The notes beneath the pieces were generated by a model, which did no database searches, had not been told where the DNA came from, and saw nothing but the letters and a program-made list of their open reading frames with translations. A DNA stretch of 30,870 bases from Bacteroidota bacterium (GTDB lineage Bacteria > Bacteroidota > Bacteroidia > Bacteroidales > JAAUTT01): NCBI GenBank assembly GCA_023429135.1, contig JAEYWD010000098.1:1-30870 (forward strand), read 5' to 3'. A program made the translations under genes and the position numbers. Shown in pieces: positions 13,949 to 23,135 of the stretch (its first letter is position 1; each line of letters begins with the position of its first letter).

Positions 13949-14506
13949 ATGGAGCTTTTTATTAAAAACATGGTTTGTCCGCGATGCGTCCGTGTGGTTA
14001 CCGAAGAACTCACCGCAAACGGCTTTTTTATTGATGAAATCGAACTTGGGAAAGCCGTGATATCCAATCATAATCCCGATTTGACTAAAATTTCGGATAT
14101 TTTAAAGCGAAGTGGTTTTGAATTATTGGAGGAAAAATCGGCCAAGCTGGTGAATGAGATAAAGACTTTCCTTCTGCAGTACATCCGGCAAGGAAATCTT
14201 TCGGAACAAAAGTTTAAGCTTTCGGCCATTTTAGAAAATCATTTCAAACGGGATTACAATTACCTGAGTCACCTTTTTTCGCAAATGGAAAACAATACCA
14301 TTGAGAAATATATTATTGCCCAAAAAGTTGAATTAATAAAGGAGTTGCTGGTTTATAACGAACAAACACTTGTACAGATGGCGTGGGATTTGGGATATAG
14401 CAGTGTTGCCCATTTAAGCAGTCAGTTCCGGCAGGTTACGGGATTCTCGCCTACAGAGTTTAAAAACCTGAAAAACCATCAACGTAAAGGGCTAGATGAG
14501 ATTTGA
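13949..14506 (+). CDS. AraC-family regulator with N-terminal HMA-like metal-binding domain
   Basis: A 185-residue fusion. Residues 1-63 look like a heavy-metal-associated domain with the exact MxCxxC site MVCPRC (C10, C13) and the following helix and strands (SDILKRSGFELLEEK). Residues about 70-175 form an AraC-type DNA-binding domain with two helix-turn-helix units (about 88-112 and 138-163) and the family signature AWDLGYSSVAHLSSQFRQVTGFSPTEFK. The gene lies upstream of the copper ATPase gene on the same strand, so the simplest reading is a Cu(+)-sensing regulator of copA that binds metal directly through C10/C13. Two-residue thiolate binding is known for HMA domains; sensing by this protein is inference. 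There is no canonical AraC effector (cupin) domain. Confidence 0.88.
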   Translation: MELFIKNMVCPRCVRVVTEELTANGFFIDEIELGKAVISNHNPDLTKISDILKRSGFELLEEKSAKLVNEIKTFLLQYIRQGNLSEQKFKLSAILENHFKRDYNYLSHLFSQMENNTIEKYIIAQKVELIKELLVYNEQTLVQMAWDLGYSSVAHLSSQFRQVTGFSPTEFKNLKNHQRKGLDEI

Positions 14507-14549
14507 AAAGTTCTTTTTTCCAGAAACTAAGTTGGTAAGTAAGAGCATT

Positions 14550-14585
14550 CTCCCTCTCCTTTGGAGAGGGGCGGGGAGAGGCTTC
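14550..14585. repeat. REP-like CCCTCTCC/GGAGAGGG palindrome
   Basis: CCCTCTCC (14552-14559), TTT, GGAGAGGG (14563-14570) form a perfect 8-bp hairpin, followed by a GGAGAGG direct copy (14575-14581). It is far more GC-rich than its surroundings and lies between the regulator and copA. The look matches dispersed intergenic palindromes seen in various bacterial genomes; it could also reduce read-through into copA. No ORF is seen in 14507-14673. Confidence 0.7.
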
Positions 14586-14673
14586 CACCAAATTATATAA
14601 CCTCTCACCTGAATTTTATAACACCCAGCTTCCTGATAGTTCCGAAATTTGTATCAAAATAAAAATAAGAACT

Positions 14674-17100
14674 ATGGAAGCAACGGACAAAATTATCCTC
14701 CCGATTACAGGCATGGGAAGCGAACATTGCGCAATTCAGGTGGACAAGGCTCTTGGTAGTATTCCCGGAATAATTTCGCACAAGGTTGAACTCAACAATT
14801 CGAGAGCTGTTATAGGGACGAATGGGAATAATGTACCTACATTTGAAATTGTAAATAAAATTCGTGAAACAGGTTTTAATGTTACCAGTGTGAAAAAGAC
14901 TTATCCGGTTACTGGCATGTCGTGTGCCCGATGCGCCCTGAGTGTGGAATCCATGTTGAAATCGCAGCCGGGAGTAATTGATGCTGCGGTAAATTTTGCC
15001 GGAAGCACCGTTCTGTTAGATTATATTCCGGGTACTACAAACCCGGGCGAACTGAAGAAAGTAATTCAATCCATTGGTTATGATTTAATAGTTCAGGAAG
15101 AAAATGCCGACCAGCTTCTGGAAGATTCCCGAAAGAACCATCAGAAAGAGATTAAACAGAAAACCATTTATTCCGCTTTGCTCACCATTCCTGTGGTTGT
15201 AATCGGTATGTTTTTTATGAACATGCCCTATGCCAATTATATCATGTTGGCATTATCCACACCCGTTGTGTTCTGGTTTGGCCGTAATTTCTTTATAAAT
15301 GCCTGGAAACAGGCCAAACATTTCACCTCCAATATGGATACTCTGGTGGCTTTAAGTACTGGTATAGCCTGGGTTTTCAGTGCTTTTGCAACTTTTTTTC
15401 CACATGTTTTACATAAAGCAGGGGTACATAATCATGTATATTTCGAAGCTGCGGCGGTTGTGATCACTTTTATTTTATTAGGAAAGATGCTTGAAGAGCG
15501 TGCCAAGGCCAATACTTCTTCAGCTATTAAGAAGCTTATAGGACTTCAACCCAAAACAGTTACAGTGCTCCGCCATAATGAACACGAAACCGAGGTACCA
15601 ATAGGAGAGGTCGCTGTTGATAATCTTATTATTGTAAAGCCCGGCGATAAAATTGCAGTCGATGGGGTAGTTGTCCGGGGAAGTTCTTTTGTTGACGAAA
15701 GTATGATTAGCGGCGAGCCTTTGGCTGTCGAGAAAACTGTCGATTCGAGGGTATTTGCAGGGACAATCAATCAAAAAGGCAGTTTTGTTTTCAGGGCTAC
15801 GAAGGTAGGAAGCGAAACATTACTGGCCGGCATAATACGTATGGTTCAGGAAGCGCAGGGGAGTAAAGCTCCGGTTCAGAAACTGGCGGATAAGATTGCC
15901 GGTATTTTTGTGCCGGTGGTAATTGGAATCGCCGTTCTTACATTTATTTCGTGGTTAATATTTGGGGGCGACAATGCTTTAACAATGGGACTCGTTGCTA
16001 TGGTCACCGTGTTGGTTATTGCATGTCCTTGTGCACTTGGCCTGGCAACCCCAACTGCAATTATGGTTGGAGTTGGTAAGGGGGCCGAAATGGGTATTTT
16101 GATTAAAGATGCCGAAAGCCTGGAACTTGCCCGCAAGGTTGATACCGTTGTTCTTGACAAAACAGGAACTATAACTCTCGGAAAACCTTCGGTAACTGAT
16201 TTTTACCAGTTAAATGAGAATAAGGAAAGCTCAGAAGCGTTGACTGTACTGGTTCAAATGGAAAAACAATCGGGGCACCCGCTAGCCGAAGCTGTAGCAG
16301 TATTTCTGAAAGGAAAAGGTTATACCAACTCTTCGGGTGATGTTGCAATTGAAAACATTGCAGGCAAAGGTTTGAAAGGAAGTTTTTCGGGCAATACATA
16401 CCTGGTGGGTAATGGTAAACTTATGAACGATTATAAAGTCTCTGTTCCCTCAGAAGTTATTATAATGACCGATGAATGGCAGAGACAAGCTGCTACTGTA
16501 TTTTATTTTGCAGCAAATGAGAAGCTGGTTGCCGTATTTGCCGTATCCGACAGCATCAAGCCAACATCAGCCGAAGCAATTAAAAGTCTTCAGAGTACCG
16601 GGATTGAAGTAGTAATGCTTACCGGTGATCAGCCAAAAACGGCAGAGGTAATTGCCCGTCAGGTGAACATTCAAAAAGTTTATGCAGGTAAGTTGCCATC
16701 GGAAAAACACGAAATCATCAGTCAGCTTCAAAAAGAAGGTCGCGTAGTTGCTATGGCGGGCGACGGTATTAACGATGCGCAGGCACTGGCCCAGGCTGAT
16801 GTTAGCATTGCCATGGGACGAGGTTCGGATATAGCGATGGATGTTGCAAAAATTACAATCATCTCTTCCGATCTTCAAAAGATATCACAGGCGCTGATGC
16901 TTTCGAAAAGAACAGTAAGAACTATCAAACAGAATCTCTTCTGGGCTTTTGCTTACAATGTTATCGGAATTCCGGTTGCAGCAGGAGCGCTTTACCCCAT
17001 CTGGCACTTTATGCTAAATCCTATGATTGCAGGCGCTGCCATGACTTTAAGTTCAATTTCGGTAGTATCGAATAGTTTGAGGTTGAGGTTTGTGAAGTGA
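14674..17100 (+). CDS. copA: Cu(+)-exporting P1B-type ATPase
   Basis: An 808-residue inner-membrane copper exporter. Two N-terminal HMA domains: the second has the intact GMSCARC site (C84, C87), while the first reads GMGSEHC with only C19, so it has lost the first cysteine. Eight transmembrane helices follow, with the ion-binding CPC (451-453) in VIACPCALGLATPTA, the phosphorylation motif DKTGT (D495), SGHPLAEA for nucleotide binding, and GDGIND (696-701). The last helix carries the MTLSSISVVSNSLRL signature of Cu(+) pumps. Length is normal. The gene follows the HMA-AraC regulator after 167 bp that include a GC-rich palindrome. No chaperone gene (copZ) is adjacent. Confidence 0.96.
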   Translation: MEATDKIILPITGMGSEHCAIQVDKALGSIPGIISHKVELNNSRAVIGTNGNNVPTFEIVNKIRETGFNVTSVKKTYPVTGMSCARCALSVESMLKSQPGVIDAAVNFAGSTVLLDYIPGTTNPGELKKVIQSIGYDLIVQEENADQLLEDSRKNHQKEIKQKTIYSALLTIPVVVIGMFFMNMPYANYIMLALSTPVVFWFGRNFFINAWKQAKHFTSNMDTLVALSTGIAWVFSAFATFFPHVLHKAGVHNHVYFEAAAVVITFILLGKMLEERAKANTSSAIKKLIGLQPKTVTVLRHNEHETEVPIGEVAVDNLIIVKPGDKIAVDGVVVRGSSFVDESMISGEPLAVEKTVDSRVFAGTINQKGSFVFRATKVGSETLLAGIIRMVQEAQGSKAPVQKLADKIAGIFVPVVIGIAVLTFISWLIFGGDNALTMGLVAMVTVLVIACPCALGLATPTAIMVGVGKGAEMGILIKDAESLELARKVDTVVLDKTGTITLGKPSVTDFYQLNENKESSEALTVLVQMEKQSGHPLAEAVAVFLKGKGYTNSSGDVAIENIAGKGLKGSFSGNTYLVGNGKLMNDYKVSVPSEVIIMTDEWQRQAATVFYFAANEKLVAVFAVSDSIKPTSAEAIKSLQSTGIEVVMLTGDQPKTAEVIARQVNIQKVYAGKLPSEKHEIISQLQKEGRVVAMAGDGINDAQALAQADVSIAMGRGSDIAMDVAKITIISSDLQKISQALMLSKRTVRTIKQNLFWAFAYNVIGIPVAAGALYPIWHFMLNPMIAGAAMTLSSISVVSNSLRLRFVK

Positions 17101-17204
17101 TAGTTATAATTCATTTAAAAACAAGTAATTCATATGGAAAGGTTTTAACGCTGCATCGGTTAGGTTCAATGAAAAAAATAGTAAATGTGAATTAAATTTT
17201 GGTT

Positions 17205-17441
17205 ATGGAGTACCTAATGGATAGAATTACTGTAGATAGTGAAATATGCAACGGGAAACCAACAGTTCGTGGAAAGAGAATTACTGTGTAAACAATCCTG
17301 GAGTTTATGGGCGCAGGAGATTCTAAAGAGGAAATTTTAAAGCAATATCCAACTTTAGAGTTAGAAGATATAGATGCATGTTTAAGATTTGCTGCAAATC
17401 TGATGAGCCATCAGTTCTCAGTTAGAGCAATTGCACAATGA
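17205..17441 (+). pseudogene. DUF433 antitoxin-like gene interrupted by a stop codon
   Basis: Translation from ATG 17205 gives the start of a DUF433 protein (DRITVDSEICNGKPTVRGKRITV), then TAA at 17289-17291 where the family normally has a sense codon. The same frame then continues normally (TILEFMGAGDSKEEILKQY, DIDACLRFAANLMSH) to TGA at 17439-17441. One base change, for example CAA to TAA, explains the break. DUF433 proteins are usually antitoxins paired with PIN-like toxins, and the remains of such a toxin overlap the 3' end. The full-length product (78 codons) is probably not made unless the stop is read through. Confidence 0.82.
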
Positions 17442-17551
17442 CCATATATTTAATAGATGCCAATCTTCCCTATTATTTTGGTTTATGCAATCACACTGGT
17501 GTTTTGATATTAAAAAAGACGTTCTTTGAAAATCTTTGTTTACCGAACTAG
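17438..17551 (+). pseudogene. Remnant of a DUF5615/PIN-like toxin gene
   Basis: ATG at 17438 overlaps the antitoxin stop (ATGA), the normal layout of a translationally coupled toxin-antitoxin operon. The first residues, MTIYLIDANLPYYFGLCN, match the start of PIN-like toxins (early Asp in LIDANLP), but the frame then diverges and stops at 17549-17551 after 37 residues, far short of the usual 100 or more. The rest of the toxin has been deleted or scrambled, so no nuclease activity is expected. Confidence 0.72.
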
Positions 17552-17837
17552 TGAAATAAAATAAAAAAACGGCATTCGACTTTTTTTCTTCGCAATCTTC
17601 GAAAATCAACAACTCCGATAAAAATCATTATTGCTTTCAATTTTTTTATTACCCCCTCCTTAATGTTTTGATTTTTACAAAATTCATCCTTTCTGCTTAA
17701 AAACTCCTTAAAGTTTATTATCCAAAATATGATAAAAATCTTATTACACTAGCAAAACACATTTTTTATGTATAAGAATTATTATTATTTTGGCGGCTTG
17801 GATAATTATTACTATTTAAACCTAAATTTAAATTTCT
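17552..17837. other. AT-rich intergenic region upstream of the SusC-like gene
   Basis: No gene seen. It must hold the promoter of the SusC/SusD operon. TTATTTTG at about 17785-17795 is one base off the -7 consensus and would give a leader of roughly 40 bases. No sigma/anti-sigma or two-component regulator gene is adjacent. Confidence 0.4.
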
Positions 17838-20800
17838 ATGAAAAGATTTGCGATGTTTTTTGCATTTCTTGTGTTTGTAGGGCTGCAATTACTACAAGCA
17901 CAAACAGTGCAGATTACAGGTAAGGTTACCAGTTCCGAAGATGGTAATCCTATACCTGGGGTGTCTGTTGTGGTTAAGGGTACAACCGTTGGAACTACAA
18001 CAGATTTTGATGGAAAATACTCTTTGAATGTTCCATCAGGAGCAACCACGCTGGCTTTTAGTTTTGTTGGATTAAAAGCCCAGGATGTTGCTATTGGTGG
18101 CCGAAGCAGTATTGATGTTGCTATGGAACCAGATGTAGTGGGCCTGGAAGAAGTTGTTGTGACTGCTCTTGGTATTAAAAGAAGTGACAAGTCGCTAGGA
18201 TTCTCGGCAAGTGTTGTTAAAAGCGATGAGATTACTGCTGCAAAATCATCTTCGCTTATCACTGGTCTCCAGGGTAAAGTTGCCGGGCTAACTGTTTCTT
18301 CGGCTGGTGGTACCGGTACTTCTCAAAAAGTGTTTATCCGTGGTGTATCATCATTCACAGGAAGCAACCAACCACTTTATGTTATTAACGGTGTTCCTAT
18401 GTTAAATGGTTTCTCGGGTAACAGTGGTACAAGTAACTCTGTTGACTTTGGTAACCAGGCTAATGATATTAACCCCGATGATGTTGAATCGGTTACTGTT
18501 TTAAAAGGAGCTTCGGCAACTGCATTATATGGTTCGCGTGCTGCAAATGGTGTAATCATGATTACTACCAAAAGAGGCCAGAACGATGGTAAAATTTCAG
18601 TGGTTTACAGTGGCTCAGTTACTGGTTCTGAAATTTTACGTACTCCTCAAACACAAAAGAACTTTGGTCAGGGTTGGCCTTACTGGGATCCTGCTGAAAA
18701 CGGTTCATGGGGACCAGCATTTGATGGTAGAGTACATGAATGGGGCGCTTATACGTCGCAAGATTACACTTATGATCCTCCTCAATTATATTCCGGCTAC
18801 CAAAGAATGACAAAACCATTTTCGTACATCGAAAATAATATCCGCGATTTTTACGAAACCGGTATGGAGTACCTTAATACCTTAAGTATTAGCGGCGGTA
18901 ATGATAAAAACTCCTTCGCCTTATCTTATGGTAATACTTACTCTAATGGAATTGTTCCGACCGACGCTGATGTTTTTAAACGCAACATTTTCTCTTTCAG
19001 AGGCGATCATAAAGCTGGTAAATTCGCAGCCAACTTCGATGTTTCTTATGTAAGAAAAGATATTACTGCTGTTTCTGCTGGTCAGGGTAGCGATGGTGCA
19101 ACTTTATTCCAGGAAATGGTTCAAATGCCTGTTGATATACCTTTAACCCAGTTAAAAGATTATAAGAGTATTTATCACAATCCTGATAACTTCTTTACTT
19201 TCTACGCTCAGAATCCATACTGGGTAATCGATAACAATGGTAACAGCTTTCAGGATGACAGAGTTTATGGTAAAATTGAATTAAGCTACGAAGTTCTTAA
19301 AAACACAAAACTGTTGGGCCGTTTAGGAGGTGACTTTACTAATGCCCGACAGAAAAGCTGGAACGCTGTGGCCAAACTTACCCCGGGAACATGGAACTAT
19401 GGCCATAAATCGGATAAAGTTGGTACCTACGATGAATTGAATACTTACAATGGGCAAATTGATGGTAGCGGTCTTATTCAGGGCGATTACCAGTTAAACG
19501 ACGATTTTCGCTTAAATGCCATTGCTGGTGTTAACTATAACGTTCGTAATACTTATTCTTCCGATGCTTATTTATATGGTTTGGCCGTTCCCGAATGGTA
19601 CAACTTATCAAACGGATTTGATAAACCTGTAACTACTTCGCGTAAAACAAAGAGAATGTTAATTGGTGCTTTAGGACAGTTTGACTTAGGGTTCAAAGAA
19701 TGGGCTTTTTTAACTGTTTCTTTAAGAAACGACTGGTCATCAACTTTACCTACCGACAAAAACAGTTATTTCTATGCCGGTGTTAACGGTGCTTTTGTAT
19801 TAACCGATGCAATTCCTGCCATCAAACAAGGTAATGTCTTAAGCTTTGCCAAAGTTCGCTTAGCATGGGGTCAGACAGGTAACGATGCTCCTGCTTACAG
19901 AACTTTTGGAAGTAACATTCCTACTTCGGTTGGTTTAGGTTTTGGTAATATTACTTTGCCTTTAGGTGGAGTTTCTGGTATAACTTTAAGCAATAGTGAA
20001 GGTAACAGAGGTCTCAGACCCGAAATCACCACTGATATGGAATTCGGAGCCGATTTAAGATTTTTAAATAACCGTATTGGTCTTGACTTTGCTTATTATA
20101 TCAAGAATACAAAAGATCAGATTATTGCTTCTACAGTTGCTCCCGAAACCAGATTTACTTCCTATACAAGAAATGTTGGAGAAGTTGAAAATAAAGGTGT
20201 TGAACTTCGTTTCTCAGTTATCCCGGTTCAGACAAAAGATTTTGAATGGGAATTAACCACCACTTATTCTCAAAACAGAAGTAAAGTAATGAAATTGTGG
20301 GGTGACGTTAAGGAATACAATTTATTCAGCGCTTATGGTGTTGACTTTGTTGCCATTGTTGGACAGCCTCTTGGTGTATTTAAAGTTCCTCAGGCTGCTA
20401 CAAACCCCGAAGGTAAAGTTATCGTGAATACTGCCGGTCGTCCTACTGTTGATCCTGTTAACAAGAAAATTGTCGGATCGCGCGAACCTGATTTTATCTT
20501 AGGTATTAACAACAGATTTACTTTCAAAGGCGTTACATTATCAGGCGTTTTAGACTACCGTAAAGGTGGTAAATTCTGGAGTAACACTGCTGAGTTAATG
20601 GCTTTCGACGGAAACTCCCCAATTACAGTTTTCAACGAAAGACAACCTTTCCTCATTCCAAATTCTGTTCGTCAGCTTGCTGATGGTTCATTTGTGGAAA
20701 ACGATATTCCAATTTTGGGAACAGCTCAGTATTCCTATTATAACCATTCTACAAACACTTTGATGTACGAGAATATGGTTCTGGATAAAACCTTTGTGAA

Positions 20801-21038
20801 ATTACGTGAGCTTACATTATCTTATTCCATTCCTAAAAAATTATTGGGTAATACTCCTATCAAAGGTTTGGAACTCGGTGTTTTTGGAAGAAATCTCCTG
20901 ATGTGGACTCCCGACACAAACAATTTTGTTGACCCCGAAGGTACTAACTACGGTAATGACCTGCTTTCTGATTTTGGTGAGTTTTCTGCAGCACCTACTT
21001 CAAGGTACTTTGGTGGTAACATAAGAATTGCGTTCTAA
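17838..21038 (+). CDS. SusC/RagA-type TonB-dependent outer-membrane transporter
   Basis: A 1066-residue TonB-dependent receptor. A signal peptide (about 1-21, ending LLQAQ) is followed by a carboxypeptidase-regulatory-like domain (about 25-100: ITGKVTSSEDGNPIPGVSVVVKGT, GTTTDFDGKYSL), the TonB-box region GLEEVVVTALGIKR, a plug domain (SSSLITGLQGKVAGL, PLYVINGVPM, DDVESVTVLKGASATALYG, AANGVIMITTKRG), and a beta-barrel that ends in a C-terminal Phe (NIRIAF), as outer-membrane barrels do. With the SusD-like protein it forms a lidded importer energised by TonB-ExbBD. It is the first gene of a three-gene operon. No glycoside hydrolase or peptidase is linked, so the substrate (glycan, peptide or other) is not known. 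Confidence 0.96.
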   Translation: MKRFAMFFAFLVFVGLQLLQAQTVQITGKVTSSEDGNPIPGVSVVVKGTTVGTTTDFDGKYSLNVPSGATTLAFSFVGLKAQDVAIGGRSSIDVAMEPDVVGLEEVVVTALGIKRSDKSLGFSASVVKSDEITAAKSSSLITGLQGKVAGLTVSSAGGTGTSQKVFIRGVSSFTGSNQPLYVINGVPMLNGFSGNSGTSNSVDFGNQANDINPDDVESVTVLKGASATALYGSRAANGVIMITTKRGQNDGKISVVYSGSVTGSEILRTPQTQKNFGQGWPYWDPAENGSWGPAFDGRVHEWGAYTSQDYTYDPPQLYSGYQRMTKPFSYIENNIRDFYETGMEYLNTLSISGGNDKNSFALSYGNTYSNGIVPTDADVFKRNIFSFRGDHKAGKFAANFDVSYVRKDITAVSAGQGSDGATLFQEMVQMPVDIPLTQLKDYKSIYHNPDNFFTFYAQNPYWVIDNNGNSFQDDRVYGKIELSYEVLKNTKLLGRLGGDFTNARQKSWNAVAKLTPGTWNYGHKSDKVGTYDELNTYNGQIDGSGLIQGDYQLNDDFRLNAIAGVNYNVRNTYSSDAYLYGLAVPEWYNLSNGFDKPVTTSRKTKRMLIGALGQFDLGFKEWAFLTVSLRNDWSSTLPTDKNSYFYAGVNGAFVLTDAIPAIKQGNVLSFAKVRLAWGQTGNDAPAYRTFGSNIPTSVGLGFGNITLPLGGVSGITLSNSEGNRGLRPEITTDMEFGADLRFLNNRIGLDFAYYIKNTKDQIIASTVAPETRFTSYTRNVGEVENKGVELRFSVIPVQTKDFEWELTTTYSQNRSKVMKLWGDVKEYNLFSAYGVDFVAIVGQPLGVFKVPQAATNPEGKVIVNTAGRPTVDPVNKKIVGSREPDFILGINNRFTFKGVTLSGVLDYRKGGKFWSNTAELMAFDGNSPITVFNERQPFLIPNSVRQLADGSFVENDIPILGTAQYSYYNHSTNTLMYENMVLDKTFVKLRELTLSYSIPKKLLGNTPIKGLELGVFGRNLLMWTPDTNNFVDPEGTNYGNDLLSDFGEFSAAPTSRYFGGNIRIAF

Positions 21039-21052
21039 TTATTAAAACAAAA

Positions 21053-22576
21053 ATGATGAAGAAATTTAGATATTTATTTGGAATACTTCTAATGATCATG
21101 GCTATTAGCTCATGTGACTTAGATATTAATAAAGACCCTAACTATCCGGATGATGTTAAGGGTGAAAAGTATTTCGCCTCAGCCCAAATGTTTGTTGCAG
21201 GATCTGTTGGTGGCGATTTACAGTTGCTGGGTGGTATGTGGGCTCAACATTATGCTCAGAATGCTGGTAGTAACCAGTATACAAATATCGACTCTTATAA
21301 CCTCCCAAACAGTAATACTTATATTACTCGTTCCTGGAGTTTATTATACGCTGGAGCTCTTGCCGACCTTCAGATTTCGATTAAAAAAGCTGAAGCAACA
21401 GGCGAATGGCATTATTGGCTGGCTTCCAAAGTTATGACAGCTTATACTTACCATGTATTAGTTGAAGCTTATGGTGATGTTCCTTTTACTGAATCGTTAC
21501 AGTTCGAAACAATTTCGGATCCTAAATTTGACGATGCTAAATCAATTAATCAGGGTATTATTGCATTGCTTGATGAGGCAATCGCTAAGAAAGCTGATGC
21601 AACTAATCCTGCTTTAATCGATATGGGTACCAACGACTTTGTTTTTGGAGGCAGCATTAACGACTGGGTTAAGTTTGCCAAATCCTTAAAATTGAAAATT
21701 TTAATGAGAGATCCTAATTTTGCTAATAATGCAACTGCAATTCAGGCCTTGTTAACTGAAGGTGATCTTTTGGTTAAAGATGCCAAAATTGCTGTATTTG
21801 TTGATAAGGAAAATAACTCCAATCCGTTGTTCGAAAACGACCGCAGAAAACTGAACACACAGAATAACATTCGTGCCAGTTCAACACTTGCATTATATCT
21901 GCGTCAGACCGCCGATCCAAGAATTTCTGTTTTCATGGAAAAAGCAAAAGTGCCCGATGCAACTTTAGGAGATTACGTTGGTTTACCACAAGGTGGATAT
22001 ACTTTGGGCGCTGCTTATCAGGACAGATCTTCAAGGGCTCTTATCAAAGCTGAAGATCCTGTTTACTTTATGTCGGTTGTTGAACTTGATTTCCTCAAAG
22101 CTGAAGCTTTTGTTAAACTGAATGATGCTGCCAGTGCTAAAACCAGTTACGATAAAGCTGTAACAGGTGCATTTGCTCGTTGGGCTGGAGCTTTGGATAT
22201 TAATAAAACTCCTGTTTTCCCTGATAATTTCAATGTAAACGATTTTATCGGTGCTGGTAAAGTTTATGAATTCAACCAAACTTCTGCACAAACCATGTTA
22301 GAATCTATCTGGAGACAGAAATGGATTGCCGGTGTTCGTGCTCAGGCTTGGGAAGCTTTTCTCGAAATCAACAGAACAGGTTATCCAAATTATGGTACTG
22401 TAAACTCGCAGAGTGCAAGCTATGTAATTGGAACCCTTGCACCTTCCATCAATACAGTGCTGCCTGCTGGTCAATTCCCAAAAAGGTTGATTTATCCGAA
22501 GACTTCTACCGATTACAATAAAAATACACCGGTAGCAATTCCTATCCAGACTAAACTCTGGTGGCATAAACAATAA
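21053..22576 (+). CDS. SusD/RagB-like outer-membrane lipoprotein
   Basis: A 507-residue substrate-binding lipoprotein that caps the SusC-like barrel. The signal peptide ends in a lipobox AISSC (C21), followed by acidic residues (DLDINKD) typical of surface-exported lipoproteins of this phylum. The body is helical with TPR-like pairs (SWSLLYAGALADLQISIKKAE, WLASKVMTAYTYHVLVEAYGDVPFTE, MSVVELDFLKAEAFVKLNDAASAKTSYDKAV) and ends with the usual loop PKRLIYPKTSTDYN. The GDVPFTE motif is typical. It looks closest to the SusD-like group with a longer N-terminal region (SusD-like_2 type). It lies 14 bp after the SusC-like gene, so cotranscribed. Confidence 0.94.
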   Translation: MMKKFRYLFGILLMIMAISSCDLDINKDPNYPDDVKGEKYFASAQMFVAGSVGGDLQLLGGMWAQHYAQNAGSNQYTNIDSYNLPNSNTYITRSWSLLYAGALADLQISIKKAEATGEWHYWLASKVMTAYTYHVLVEAYGDVPFTESLQFETISDPKFDDAKSINQGIIALLDEAIAKKADATNPALIDMGTNDFVFGGSINDWVKFAKSLKLKILMRDPNFANNATAIQALLTEGDLLVKDAKIAVFVDKENNSNPLFENDRRKLNTQNNIRASSTLALYLRQTADPRISVFMEKAKVPDATLGDYVGLPQGGYTLGAAYQDRSSRALIKAEDPVYFMSVVELDFLKAEAFVKLNDAASAKTSYDKAVTGAFARWAGALDINKTPVFPDNFNVNDFIGAGKVYEFNQTSAQTMLESIWRQKWIAGVRAQAWEAFLEINRTGYPNYGTVNSQSASYVIGTLAPSINTVLPAGQFPKRLIYPKTSTDYNKNTPVAIPIQTKLWWHKQ

Positions 22577-22607
22577 AATAAATTGTTAAACGATAATAAT
22601 TTTTGAA

Positions 22608-23117
22608 ATGAAAATATTAAGAAATATAATAATCTGTCTCTCACTTGTATTTGTTGCAAGCTGCGAAACTTATGAGGATTATGAAATTGAGTACAGCCCA
22701 ATTTACCCATTGTCGGGTGAATGGATTGTTAGATTTACCGATCCAACTGTTTCTCCTGCCACCAGTGGTTTAATTGTTCTTTCAACCTATAATACTTCTG
22801 ATAACAGCAAAACTCAGATGTGGATCAGGGCTACTTCCACTTCAACAGCGGCTGCTTATACCGGTCGTTTTACAGGAAAAATTAATTGCGATGTTGAAGG
22901 TTTATCTTTTAGTGGAGAAAATGCCGTAAATACATACTTTACAAATGGAACGACCTTTACCATTACTGGTGGAACCATTGTAAAAGATGGATATGATACC
23001 GCTACAAAAGGTAAATCTGATAAAATAACCTTCACCATGACCGATTCGCGTAAACCTGGAAAAACATTTACTGTTACCGGTTTCCGCAGAACACGTTGGG
23101 CGGAAGACGAAATCTAG
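22608..23117 (+). CDS. Small surface lipoprotein of the SusC/D operon (Lipid_bd-like)
   Basis: A 169-residue lipoprotein with lipobox VASC (C19) and an acidic stretch after it (ETYEDYEIEY). The mature part is all-beta in appearance: LSGEWIVRFTDP, TQMWIRATST, AAYTGRFTGKINCD, LSFSGENAVNTYF, DKITFTMTDSRKPGKTFTVTGFRR. This layout resembles the lipocalin-like putative lipid-binding family (Lipid_bd) that sits third in some SusC/D operons; the match is by eye. Position, 31 bp after the SusD-like gene and before a strong terminator, suggests an accessory surface ligand-binding subunit. Catalysis cannot be supported. Confidence 0.82.
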   Translation: MKILRNIIICLSLVFVASCETYEDYEIEYSPIYPLSGEWIVRFTDPTVSPATSGLIVLSTYNTSDNSKTQMWIRATSTSTAAAYTGRFTGKINCDVEGLSFSGENAVNTYFTNGTTFTITGGTIVKDGYDTATKGKSDKITFTMTDSRKPGKTFTVTGFRRTRWAEDEI

Positions 23118-23135
23118 AAATATTTTTTGGACATA

